Shown: positions 48,780-59,079 of the stretch, in pieces
How positions within the stretch are numbered: position 1 is the stretch's first letter
Layout of the letters: every line of letters begins with the position of its first letter
From: Nectonema munidae
Taxonomy: Eukaryota; Nematomorpha; Nectonematoida; Nectonematidae
NCBI GenBank assembly: GCA_030549495.1
Contig: JAUIRK010000793.1
Span: 1 to 64,000, forward strand
Length of the DNA: 64,000 nucleotides
Direction of reading: 5' to 3'
Notes under the pieces: model-generated
The model's database searches: none
Told to the model about the DNA's origin: nothing
What the model saw: the letters and a program-made list of their open reading frames with translations, nothing else
Program-made: the position numbers and the translations under genes

Positions 48780-49510
48780 AACTTCATTTTTTGATATCAA
48801 TGTTTTCGTCTTTCCTTAGGTGAACTTTCAGTCCTTTACTGTCTAAACTCTCAAACCAAGATATCATCTTTATTTTTAAATTTTCTTCAGAGTTTTCTGT
48901 CAAAACCAAATCATCAGCATACTTAACTCCTTGACTATTATGAAAAGTAACCGGCTTAGTACGGACACTTGGTGCGATCCAACGTGTGCATCGAACAAGT
49001 TACTACGTCCAAAATGTGTTTTTAATCTAGATTTTTTTCCTTTATAAGTTATCATTACTTCCATAACACTCGATTCTTCTACACCCACTTCTCTAAGTGC
49101 GTGTATAATCAATTCTTTTGGTATGCTATCCTAGCCTTTTTCTAGATCAATAAAAGCAAATCAATGTCATTTATATTGTTTCTAAAGTTTTTTTGCATTT
49201 GTCCTGCTATAAAGATTGATTCCATTGTTCCAACTCCATTTATAAAAGCAAATTGGATTTCATTTATGTAGATTTTGTCTCTAATTCGGTTTTTCTACAT
49301 TTCTTTCCAAAATTTAAAACCACTCTCTATAAGTTTTATTACCCTAGATCCTATAGAAGCTTGACAGTTCAAAATATAATCTTGATCAAAAAATCATTAC
49401 AAACACACGTTAAAACTTTTTTAGCTTTAATTTGATCTATTATTGTTTCGTCTGGTTCTCCAGTTTTGCCATTTTTCATGTTCAAAATAAATTTTTTAAC
49501 TAATATACCA
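48780..49510 (-). mobile_element. LINE fragment, RT palm region, decayed
   Basis: Minus-strand pieces: ..NMKNGKTGEPDETI.. (about 49470), QFAFINGVGTMESIF with GQMQKNF (about 49200-49250), FIDLEKG (about 49140), then 49112-48900 with PKELIIHALREVGVEE..GSHQVSVLSRLLFIIVKEL, a YADD region scrambled at about 48905, and a C-terminal remnant. Matches the LINE group with VHQGSVLSPLLFIIV. Multiple stops and shifts. Confidence 0.82.
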
Positions 49511-49918
49511 AAGTATACCAAATTTATAGCAATGTCTTTATCCCAGCAATATTCTCTATTTAATACATCAACAAAGTATCAATAATAATTATCAATTTTT
49601 GAAATAATATATAATATATTAGGATAATGAATGCTGGTAAAGTTTACAAAATGTGGATTCAAAAATCAAGAAAACTATCATAAAAGTTCGTCCATATTTA
49701 CAATCAAAAATAAGTGCACTACAATTATTCAATAAAAACTGTATTGAAAATGTCTTTATTCTACTTCATTATTTCTTTAATATTTTACACAGCAAAGAAT
49801 CTTTGATTCAGAGGAATATCTTTCTTTTATGCAATGCTTCAGTCAATGAACCCTGAAGTTTAGGCTTTGAGTGTTTTGTCACTAATTCCATTATTTTTCA
49901 TTTTAGCATTTCCCTTTG

Positions 49919-50788
49919 ATGTTGACTACGGCGATAACATTCACAAACTTTTTACTGCTCTTAATAGCTCTCATCTTGAATTCCGTCATCATAATCCTTT
50001 TCATCGCCTTTGAATCCTTGAAAACACCCTACATCTTTTTCATCACAAACATCTTTGTCGTGGACAACATGAGGGTGATCATGCTGCTGAAGTTTCTCTT
50101 CGCAGGCCCAAATTCCGGATACTTAAACACCAGCTGTTTCCTCTTTTTCATGAGTGATCAGTTTTTGACCAACTTGAAGCACTATAGCATTGCTTTCTTG
50201 TGCTTTGCCCAGCTCCTCATTGAGCGCAAAAGCATCCTCGCTTCCAAGATCTACACGTGGCGTGTTTGTATTTTGTGGGTGATTGCTGAGTTCACCATCG
50301 GTCTCCTCTTCTGGATCCTGCCTTTCTTCTTCATGGAGTTCAAGTTCATATTTTTTTCGAGTGACGTCAACTGCTTCAATCCGTATATTCGCGAACTCGG
50401 CTTGTATCGCGCCGTCAACATAGCGATTCCTCTCGTGTTCATCATCGTCGTAAACGCCAACCTCATCTTCCTCGTGCACTTCAAGACGATCTCGCATAGC
50501 CTGCCCGAATTCATGAAGAAGCAAAAGAGGGAGGGCGTGAAGATTTTAACGATGATAGGCGTGATTGCTTTCGTCTCCGTCATATGCTTTCTCTACGTTT
50601 ACGTGAACGCTGCTTATCAAATGTTTGATAAGTTCAACACGATCATTTACTTCGACACGATTGTGTATGCTGCTGACATCATTTATCCAATCTTGCTTGG
50701 CTTCTGCAATTACCAATTCAGTTCTCAAATCCTCAAAATTCTTAACTTCTTCAAATCCAAGAAAGGCATAGCCCCAATTGAAGCGTGA
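49919..50788 (+). CDS. Rhodopsin-like (class A) seven-transmembrane receptor, single exon
   Basis: 289 residues from ATG 49919. Seven hydrophobic segments at about 5-30, 38-60, 72-100, 114-138, 163-188, 208-232 and 243-265. Class A landmarks: Asn21 in TM1, Asp49 in TM2, Cys73 and Cys152 for the extracellular disulfide, ERK (102-104) in place of DRY, Trp120 in TM4, Pro171 in TM5, and DIIYPILLGF in place of NPxxY. A lysine-rich third intracellular loop and a short tail follow. The extracellular N-terminus is almost absent; TTTTCATTTTAG ends 13 bp before the ATG, so an upstream exon may exist. GC-richer than its flanks and free of stops, so probably functional. The ligand cannot be deduced; the altered DRY and NPxxY are typical of lineage-specific invertebrate receptors. 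Confidence 0.88.
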   Translation: MLTTAITFTNFLLLLIALILNSVIIILFIAFESLKTPYIFFITNIFVVDNMRVIMLLKFLFAGPNSGYLNTSCFLFFMSDQFLTNLKHYSIAFLCFAQLLIERKSILASKIYTWRVCILWVIAEFTIGLLFWILPFFFMEFKFIFFSSDVNCFNPYIRELGLYRAVNIAIPLVFIIVVNANLIFLVHFKTISHSLPEFMKKQKREGVKILTMIGVIAFVSVICFLYVYVNAAYQMFDKFNTIIYFDTIVYAADIIYPILLGFCNYQFSSQILKILNFFKSKKGIAPIEA

Positions 50789-50813
50789 TATTTTATTTGT
50801 TTTTTTTTTTTAA

Positions 50814-50819
50814 AATAAA
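50814..50819 (+). terminator. Polyadenylation signal AATAAA of the GPCR gene
   Basis: 25 bp after the stop, same strand. Confidence 0.6.
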
Positions 50820-50829
50820 TTAACAAACT

Positions 50830-51715
50830 ATTCTCGCTCTAAAGATGGCAATTTTTTCGTGTTGTAGCATGATGGATAGGTAGATCTAAGCAAAACTTAG
50901 AAAAGCATTAATTCTCATTACTTTACTCATGATAAGTGACAGCAAAGTGACAAATCATCTCACCAATACTTTACGTATTAACCAAAGCTCCCCTCTGAAG
51001 GTAGAATTTTATATCGAATCTAGCCATATTCCTAACCCTTTTAAAAATTTAATAATAGTTTTTTAGATGTTTTATTTGATTGAGATTTTGGTTTTTAATT
51101 ATTCTTATTCAGTTAATCAGTTGTTTAGTTGATAGTTAGTTAGTTACTTTAGTAATCAATTTAATTTTAGATACGGTTTATTGGAGTTTTGTTGTGTCAA
51201 TCATCATCATTCTTCAAGCCTTATTGAAAAGAGTATAATGAGAATATGATGCTTAGAAAAGTCTCTTAAAAAATTCAATCTGTAACATTTATGAAAATAT
51301 ATCTGATGATAAGAAACTCCTGTAGACTTTTGCTTTTGTAAAGTAATACTTGAACCAGTTTTAGAAGATAAAGTTTTTAAGCATCTTGAGTATTTTATAA
51401 TTCATTCTATTCTAACCAAAAGGAATTTTTAAATGGAAAACTCAATATGAATTTTTAATGAATTTAAGTTTTTGCTTGAATTTTTTAATGGGGAACTTTA
51501 ATATGAAGGAATGTTTGATCTAGTAGAGAGTCTGTTGATATCAATTACATTTTTCATACCTCGCTTTCCACAAGGCATGATGGAATCGAGGCTTTTAAAA
51601 AATCCAGATTTTCTGTCTTTTTTGGAGAAAATAGGAGCTAGCATTTAAACTTCAGCATTTATTATAAAACACATCCAAATCATTGAGAAAAATATTCAGT
51701 TGAGTAAACTAATAA
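50830..51715. other. AT-rich intergenic stretch
   Basis: Contains an AGTTA-rich segment (51095-51170). No gene supported. Confidence 0.4.
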
Positions 51716-52735
51716 AATATGAAGAAGAAGAAGAAGAAGATTTATTAATTATATTTGTCATTTAAATTAATAATACAATAAAAAAAATAGTATGAAAAAA
51801 AATAAAAACTAAGAACTGCACAAAAAGTCAGAAATGAACGTTATATGGCCGGTATATTAAAATTATGCACAAAAATGGAACAGTCATAAAGTCAAAAATA
51901 AAGTATTGAGAACTTAACAACGGGCATACTAAAAATTGAAATTACATATATTACACATTGTAAATATTTACAACTAATGAACTCAGTTATTACATAAGTA
52001 ACAATTTCACAAAACATCATAATTTGATAAAAGTAAATTATGCATAAAATTTTTGAAAACTTTTGATGGTGGAAAACTCAATAGTAAAAAAATTCAAATT
52101 TAAATTATAAAATTGAGTGATTTTATATGCAAAAGCCAGATGTGAAGAGAACTTGAAAAATTGCACAACCATATTTCCTGCAAATCTTGGAGAGCTTCTT
52201 TGTTTTTCATGGTTATATGCAATTGTCTTTGCAAAAATATCCGGCACGCTTTGACAAATATATTTCAATGTAAGAATTGCTAATTTCATATTATATATGG
52301 CAAACACCTTTAGTGAAGCAATTTGATGAAAAAGAGGGGATGCATGGGAGAAGAATCTTTTGTAGATCATTCTGAGTCTTTTTTCCTGAAGGAGGAGTAA
52401 CTTCATAGTCGATGAATGACCCCAGTTAACGATACTGTAGCATATGTGTGGAAGGAAAAGTGATTTGGATATAAGAGTACCAAAATATGAAAAGAGGAAA
52501 ACTTGCTACAATATTTGCTTATAACCTGTCACTTGAGAAAGTTTGTTGCATAAATGTGTGAGGTGATCATCCCATTTCAACCTATCATTGAAAACAAGAC
52601 CTAAAAGGTTGACTTTTCGCACTTTATTCAGTCCTTTTTTTTCCAACGCTTCTGTAAAATCACGTCTATTACCTAAGCTGGAAAAATCCAAACAAAAAGA
52701 CTTTTCATTGTTAATAATAATAATAATAATCAATA
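51716..52735 (-). mobile_element. LINE family B fragment, RT C-terminus and 3' UTR
   Basis: Minus strand: NNEKSFCLDFSSLG.., ..VNLLGLVFNDRLKWDDHL.. (52733-52506), then KLLLLQEKRLRMIYKRFFS.. (52406-52038), the usual order at the end of CR1/Jockey-type ORF2. Frames change near 52500-52410. The 3' end is an (AAG)n run at 51721-51742 on the + strand. (TAA)n lies at the truncated 5' edge, about 52715-52733. Confidence 0.8.
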
Positions 52736-52749
52736 AGTTTGATTCAAAT

Positions 52750-54348
52750 CAAGAGGAGATTTCTTCGAAGATTGATAAAATAAAATTAATATCAATATTA
52801 GCATTTTTTTATAATTAAGGAAACATCATCACTATGTCATAGCAAAATTATGACAAGCAACGATGGATATATTTACTATTCAGAAGGTGTTATTTCAACT
52901 TCTTGATTACTTTAAAACAGGGATGAGAAAGCCAGCGCCCGCAAACCAAATGACTTAACTTAGTAATTTAATTAACTGGGGTATTGGAAGGTACGAATGA
53001 AATTTTAGGTTTCGATTACGAATCCCAAATTAGAAAATCCAAATTCTAACGATTTCCGATTCCCATTAAACATTCCATCAGTTTTTTAGTAACTTCACTA
53101 AAGAGTTTCTCCAGCTCGCACTTAACATATAAAGTAATCAAGTTAATTTTTTAGTTAAATTAACTAACTTAGTTAGTTGTTATGATTATATTATTCTTGT
53201 TAGTTAAAAAGTAAGCTAAATCAAATAATACGAATATAGTTGAAAGTTCATTATGTAAATCCATGCAAGGATTCCATTTTTCCTTCATTATTCCCTAAAT
53301 TATCCACAACAATAAGGTGCTGTAGTGTAAGAAGTGGTATGGATAAAATTTAAAGCACTAACTTTTCGGATCTCTGAATAGAACGTTTTGTATCCGATTT
53401 TGGCGACAAATATGATTGAGCATTCATTTTTTGTAGGAAAATTTTAAGTGTATATCTTATATTTATCATCAAGACTTAGCTTCTACTCATATATTTTTCC
53501 ATATTCTTTTTAGCATTGAGAAGTGCTGCTGTACTTTGCTTTTTTCATATGACTGAAGATTTGGCATGTTTTTAGGAAGAAAAATTTGAAGAGCCTTGGA
53601 TGATATATCAAGCTGTTTATAACTCATTTTGAAATGATTTATGAAGGAGGTGTTCAAAAAGGATGAATTATAAGCATACATTCTTGTACTTCATTTCCTA
53701 TTTATCACTTATAGAAGGATTCTTCAAAGGATTCGATGTATGATGCTAAAAATCCTATATCAAGAACTATATAGGTGTTTATTACATACATTTGATTTTG
53801 GAACTTAAGAAAAGTTGCAAAAATACCATATGTCATCAAGGATTTATAATATATCTATAAAAGGCATGGTTTTTTTTGAAAAGAATTTCATGCTTCTCTC
53901 CTATAATAAAATATTAAGACAATTCATACTATTCCAAAAACGAGAACAAACTCTAGCAGCCCTCATGGGCACATTAAAAAAAATTATTACTCCCTCTCTC
54001 TCTTTTCAATGGGAAGAGGAAGTTGCTGTATTTTAAAATTTATCCACTTATTTTTGCAACGAATTTTTAATAATAAATTACTAAATAGATTTGAAATATA
54101 GATCTGAAAATATAACTCGAAGTCAAGGGTGCGGTTGGGGATTTGGGAAAAAATGTTTTTCGATATGATAACAAACAGATACATTAAAGCTGTCATCTTC
54201 GGAAACAGGGATATTATTATCAGAGTAACATTATCTTCTTGATTTATGCTTTGTGCAGATTCAACTTTTGAAAGAGAAGGATAATTTAGGCATTTAGAAC
54301 AGATCCGCCAAATACCAATTTCATAATTTAAGTCCAAAATCTCATTTA
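52750..54348. other. AT-rich intergenic stretch
   Basis: AGTTA-rich segments at 52955-53000 and 53140-53220. Short ORFs only. No supported gene. Confidence 0.4.
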
Positions 54349-54484
54349 CCCATTATGTCCCAAATCTCAATGCTCCCATTTTAGGAACATAAGTAATTTC
54401 ATCTTCGTCTGCTTTTTTCAATGACTTTGAATATAAATCGTCTGCGTTTTTTTAGATATCGTCTGATTTCTATGGTACTTAATT
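54349..54484 (-). mobile_element. piggyBac-type MITE, copy 3 (reverse)
   Basis: Reverse-oriented match to 35447-35576, with CTTCGTCTGC, TCGTCTGCG and TCGTCTGAT as the three internal repeats. The ends are eroded (left TTTA, right TTAA-rich). Confidence 0.75.
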
Positions 54485-54703
54485 AATTTCGTACATGTGT
54501 GGCAAAACCAATTTTTACACTCATGGCAACATATCATATTTTGTTCATTTTTTACTTCACACTGAGAGCAGATCCCATTTTTATCCTTATTTTTCATAAT
54601 AGATAAGAATATTACGTAAAATTTCTAATAATCAGAATTTATAAATTAAAAAAAATAAAAAAATTTTTAAAATTTTTATAATTAAAAAGAGATTTTAGAA
54701 TCA

Positions 54704-55444
54704 ATGTTTTCTAAAAATCCTAGCCTTAAAAGTTTGAAAGAACAAGGTGAGGCTTTTAGATTTCTGTTTTCTAAAAAGTTAAGGTCTCAAGATCGTAAAC
54801 TTTTAATTTTTGTAGTGTCCAGTAAAATTTTCAATATCTTTCAAAAAAATAAGTTTGTAGTTTACATTTGATTTGAATAGTTATAAGCTTTATCCTTACA
54901 TATTGTACAAACAGTGCTCAAACTGCTGTCTGTTTGGACACAAGGCATCAACGTGTACTAGAAAACCTATTTGTAGGTACTGTTCTAAAAATCACAATGG
55001 TAGTTCTTGTGATATGGCTTCTAATCAATTAACGTGCGCAACTTGTATGTTTTTTTTGTCGTGAAAAAACTGATCATTCAGCTTTTGATTTCGCTTGTCC
55101 ATCAGTGCAAAAAGAAGTTGAAAGGGTCAAGTTTAATACAAACTATTATGAATTATGAATCAAACAATCATTCATATTTTCAAAATGATTTTTTGTTTAA
55201 TTTTGCTGAATTGAATACATATTTCTCTAGTAGTAGTAACACTTCTCTTCTTACTCTTACTGATGCTATATAAAATATAATACTTGATGTTGGAAATCTT
55301 GCAGCGGTTTGCATAAACCTTTAGATTTCACACTTCATTTCTTTTGAATACATATATTTTCATCAAAATTCAGTATAAAATTACCTTATATCTCTGTTCA
55401 TTCTTATTAATATTTTCATTTTATTTAAATAAACTTACTTACTT
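54704..55444 (+). mobile_element. Half-LINE: ORF1 joined directly to a family A 3' UTR
   Basis: ATG 54704 opens an ORF1-like frame (MFSKNPSLKSLKEQGEAF..) to a stop near 54868. Then, in other frames, come a zinc-knuckle region QCSNCCLFGHKASTC and CRYCSKNHNGSSC (54900-55010) and ..REKTDHSAFDFACPSVQ.. after one shift in a T run near 55050. From about 55268 the sequence is nearly identical to the 3' UTR of the LINE at 36196-37195 and ends with AAACTTACTTACTTA. No reverse transcriptase lies between. Reminiscent of HAL1-type half-LINEs. Confidence 0.78.
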
Positions 55445-55449
55445 ATAAG

Positions 55450-56137
55450 GTATCATTTTTGACTGGAACAAAAAGAGGATAAGAGCTAGGAAAAAAATGA
55501 TCACGACTATATTATTCGATCTACCTGTACACTAATTCAAGGGAGCAATTGAGATAAAATAATTTTAAATATATTTAGTTTTATAAGAAAAAAAGAACAA
55601 GAGCGAATATGTACAAAAATACGAATAATTACTTGGAAATGTTGTCGAAACTCCGTGCTTTCACCGCTTTAAAGACACTAAAAATCATGTAAATCAGAGC
55701 AATTTGCTAGTGTTGAAAATGTTCTACAAGGAAATGAATGAATACACATTTGTCCTACATCCTCAATTGATTTGTCCTTAAAACTTGGTATTCAAAGCTT
55801 CTGAAATACTTAGAGCGATGAATGACTGACACTGAGCATTGAAGATTGTTATTGAGAAAAATTTTAAGTTCCATTTCCAGTTACCGAAGTTCAAAGCTTA
55901 TGTAAGTTGCCATCAAAATATCGGTCAAGTATTGTGGGGTAAGCAAAATTTCGACATACCCAACCCTGAGTTAAATCAAAAATATGGAGTAAACTTTGCA
56001 TGCTACCCCAAAAATCCTTATTTCCAGACTTTTCCCAAATCCTAGCTACAACACTATAAAGCACCTCAATATATACTGGTAAAGTTTTGAAAATGATGAC
56101 ATGAAAAGTTTGCAAAAGTTACAAGTCATGTATGTAA
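55450..56137. other. AT-rich intergenic stretch
   Basis: No supported gene. Short chance ORFs overlap on both strands at 55840-56115. Confidence 0.4.
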
Positions 56138-56141
56138 TTAA

Positions 56142-56275
56142 CCCTTTCGTGACTAATGTATCACATATATGACACATAAATAATTTTACGTTCGTGTCTG
56201 CTTTTTCAAATAGTTTTGTATATGAATCTTCTGCTTTTTAATAAATATCGTCTGATTTTTCTGGTCACGAAAGGG
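56142..56275 (+). mobile_element. piggyBac-type MITE, divergent copy 4
   Basis: Ends CCCTTTCGTGAC / GTCACGAAAGGG, preceded by TTAA (56138-56141) and followed by TAAA. The interior has three diverged GTCTGC/TTCTGC/GTCTGA repeats. A distinct subfamily of the 35447 element. Confidence 0.8.
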
Positions 56276-57145
56276 TAAATACGATGTGGCATAAAATCTA
56301 CTATTCACTTACTCTTTATATATTTTCCAATTTTTCCAAAATTCTCTAAGTAGTTAATACGCGCATATTGATGACAGTTGATCAAGAACATATGTTTGTT
56401 TAGCAATAAACTAAAAATTAAATAGGCTATTACCACAAATTTCAACACTTTCACACAAAGAATCGGGTGATGGTGGAGAATTATTTGAGAAATGCTATTC
56501 ACAGCAGTCATTTCTCCAATCCTTTATGATTTATTCCCCTTTTCCATGCTGAAAAGAGAGTCAACACGATACAAGGTATCTGCTCAAAAGGCGTTTCATA
56601 AAGCATGTCTACAAATTTAACTATAATTTGCACACTAGTCCTATCTATAAGCACAATGTGAATAGACCATAAATTACTCGAAAAAATCAAATCATCTCAC
56701 TGTACTAATTTTAGTATATGCATATATATGCAATGGAAAAGTCGACAAAAATAAGGAGAGACGTTTCTGAAGCTTTTCATGCAATTGTTTCATATGCAAA
56801 TCTTGCTTACATTTAGTGAAAAGTAAAATTTTGGTCTTATTAATATTATTTAGTCAAAGTTTGAAACATTTTTAATATGGGACAAGGTTGATTTCTGCTA
56901 GATATAGGTCACTAGGCACGCACAGCTCGTCGTTTGGCAATCTTGATCAAACAACAATCATACATCTTCGCCATTTTCTTCCTCTTTTTAGACGCGATTA
57001 CAAGCAAAATGAGTGATTTTTAAATAAATACCCCTTTGAAGAAAAGAGAAATATACATAGATTAATTATCATTCCTTCATTCCTTCATAAAATATTTCAT
57101 CGCGGATTCCAATAGAAAACTTTTCGCATCCACAAACAGCAAAAA

Positions 57146-58251
57146 ATGATTGCTCCGCCAAAAGGGGATACCGATTTGAAGTGCTTGCAAGACAATGAGA
57201 CTCCCAGTTGTAAAACGATGTACACTCTTTTGACAGTTGTTTTAACGACTTGCTCAATCGCATATACTTGCCTAGCTCTGCGTCCCATCATTTTCCAATC
57301 TGTCAGTGCAAAAAGGGACGCGACTCTCCAAATTCTCGCATCACCCAAAAACTTTTCAAACTTCAATACATACTTCGAACCGACGTTATCCTTGCAAGGA
57401 AATGAAAATTCCAAAAAAAATCACGTAGCACTCATTAACGCCGAAACTCACGAAGATTCGAAAAATGACGCGATAAATGATTTATCGGTAAGTCAAATTT
57501 ATGCATATACTCTTAAAAACACATTTTTGTTTCATCTTAAACTCTAAGCTATGTTCTATTTGTCTTAGTTATTTGAATGAGAAGGATAATGCCTTAAAAT
57601 ATCTGAATTGCATCTAAATTCACATAATTGGAAAAAGGTTTTCCAAATATTTATAATCTGATTTTGAGGTTAGGAGTGCAGTTTGATAGATTAATTTAAT
57701 GGAAGTAATATCCAAATGTAATTTTTAAAGAAATGTGAAGACATTTCATTAATTATTATTTTCTTATATTTGCCATTGATTGGATGATAATCTTTCAGAA
57801 ATTTCAACTTTAAAAAGTGCTATAATTTTGGAATAATGCATTTCAAATTTACTTATATATGTTTTTGCGAATCAGCGTTCGATACTTATGATTCGATCAT
57901 CTATCGCGCGTGGACGCGCTATACTCTGCATTTCTATAAATATAATTTTGACAGGTGTCAACAATCAAATCTTGACAGGTAGAGTATCATCCACAAAGCT
58001 TATGTGTGACGAAAATTGTGGGTATAAAATAATAAGAAAATTTGTAGGAAAAATCAAACGAAAGTTTACATAAATTAAAGTCACTCGTCATTTGGTTAGG
58101 TTGTTGGCTATAGTTAGATAATTATATGATTAGTTAAGTTTGTTATTTATAGGTTTGTTTGATTTCCATGTTATTCAGGATTGCCGAGATTTTATTTTCA
58201 CATAACGGAATCAAGGGGGATTTAGAAGAATCCTTGTTTTATATTGAGTAA
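57146..58251 (+). CDS. Small spliced gene: signal-anchor protein, unrecognised
   Basis: Exon 1, 57146-57487: ATG, a short polar start (MIAPPKGDTDLKCLQDN), then a hydrophobic segment at about residues 25-46 (MYTLLTVVLTTCSIAYTCL), so a type II membrane protein or uncleaved signal. It ends at a perfect donor TCG|GTAAGT. Exon 2, 57876-57978: acceptor CGAATCAG, donor ACAG|GTAGAG. Exon 3, 58179-58251: acceptor GTTATTCAG, ending LEESLFYIE and TAA, with AATAAA at 58264. The most protein-like frame across exons 2-3 (FDTYDSIIYRAWTRYTLHF.., IAEILFSHNGIKGDLEE) is phase-consistent between them, but joining exon 1 at GTAAGT gives another frame. Either the weak donor at 57492 or a missed small exon would reconcile this. 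Function unknown. Confidence 0.5.
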
Positions 58252-58263
58252 ACTTATAATATC

Positions 58264-58269
58264 AATAAA
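58264..58269 (+). terminator. Polyadenylation signal AATAAA
   Basis: 12 bp after the predicted stop of the 57.1-kb gene, same strand. Confidence 0.5.
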
Positions 58270-58751
58270 GAAGTTTAGTGTAAAAACTTCTCCTTTACTT
58301 TCAATTCATATTAATGATTTTGTAAGGAATAAAAAATTATTTTTCTTGACTTTTTTAATTATAATTTTTTGCCCTTTGATGATTTAAAAGTCGGCAAGCA
58401 TATTTATTTAGTTAATTGGTTCTTCAGCTAGTTAATTATTAGTTAATTAATTTGGGATTTAGTTAGTCGGTTAAATGAAAATTATTATGCATTTTCTCCT
58501 AAATTTTTTGTTGTTTTTTCACTAAATTTTCTCGCACTCCAGAATCTGTTCATAATTCTTTGTCCTTAATATCTGCATCAAGATTTTTTTTATTGATAAT
58601 CCCTTTGTCCAATGTTATTTACTCGAACAACTCACTGCAGTTTCATGATGAGGAAGTGATCATTCTTTTCTCAACCGAGTTTTTTTATTTTTCACATTAA
58701 TTTTCTTTATAAATAGAATCTTGTTCTTGCTAGGTCCCTGAATCACTAGAC

Positions 58752-59068
58752 CAGGGGTCGGAAAAAGTGGTCGATATCGACCCCCGGACGGTCCATAACA
58801 GATCTTTAGGTGTCGATAAGATAGAAAAACTTACCGAATTGTTCTATGCTTTTTTTTACTTTATAAATAAATCTCCTTTTTCTTTTAAAACATAGTTTAG
58901 CACATTTTATAGCGTAGGATATATGAAACATTTTTGGTTTCTATTTCTCTCTTAATTGTTGACATTGATTGATGCTTTTATGAAACATTTCTATGGGGGG
59001 TGGGGGTCGAGGTGAAGACAAATGTTATATGAAGGGGTCGATGGGTAAAAAAATCCTGCCGATCCCTG
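58752..59068 (+). mobile_element. hAT-like non-autonomous element, 317 bp
   Basis: Starts CAGGGGTCGGAAAAAGTGG and ends CTGCCGATCCCTG. The 8-mer CACTAGAC occurs just before it (58744-58751) and again at 59072-59079, offset by three bases. Related in reverse to 14850-15264. Confidence 0.7.
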
Positions 59069-59079
59069 AAGCACTAGAC

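Noticed and set aside
50123-50728. Minus-strand ORFs opposite the GPCR
   Set aside because: Acidic low-complexity frames antisense to a clear seven-transmembrane protein.
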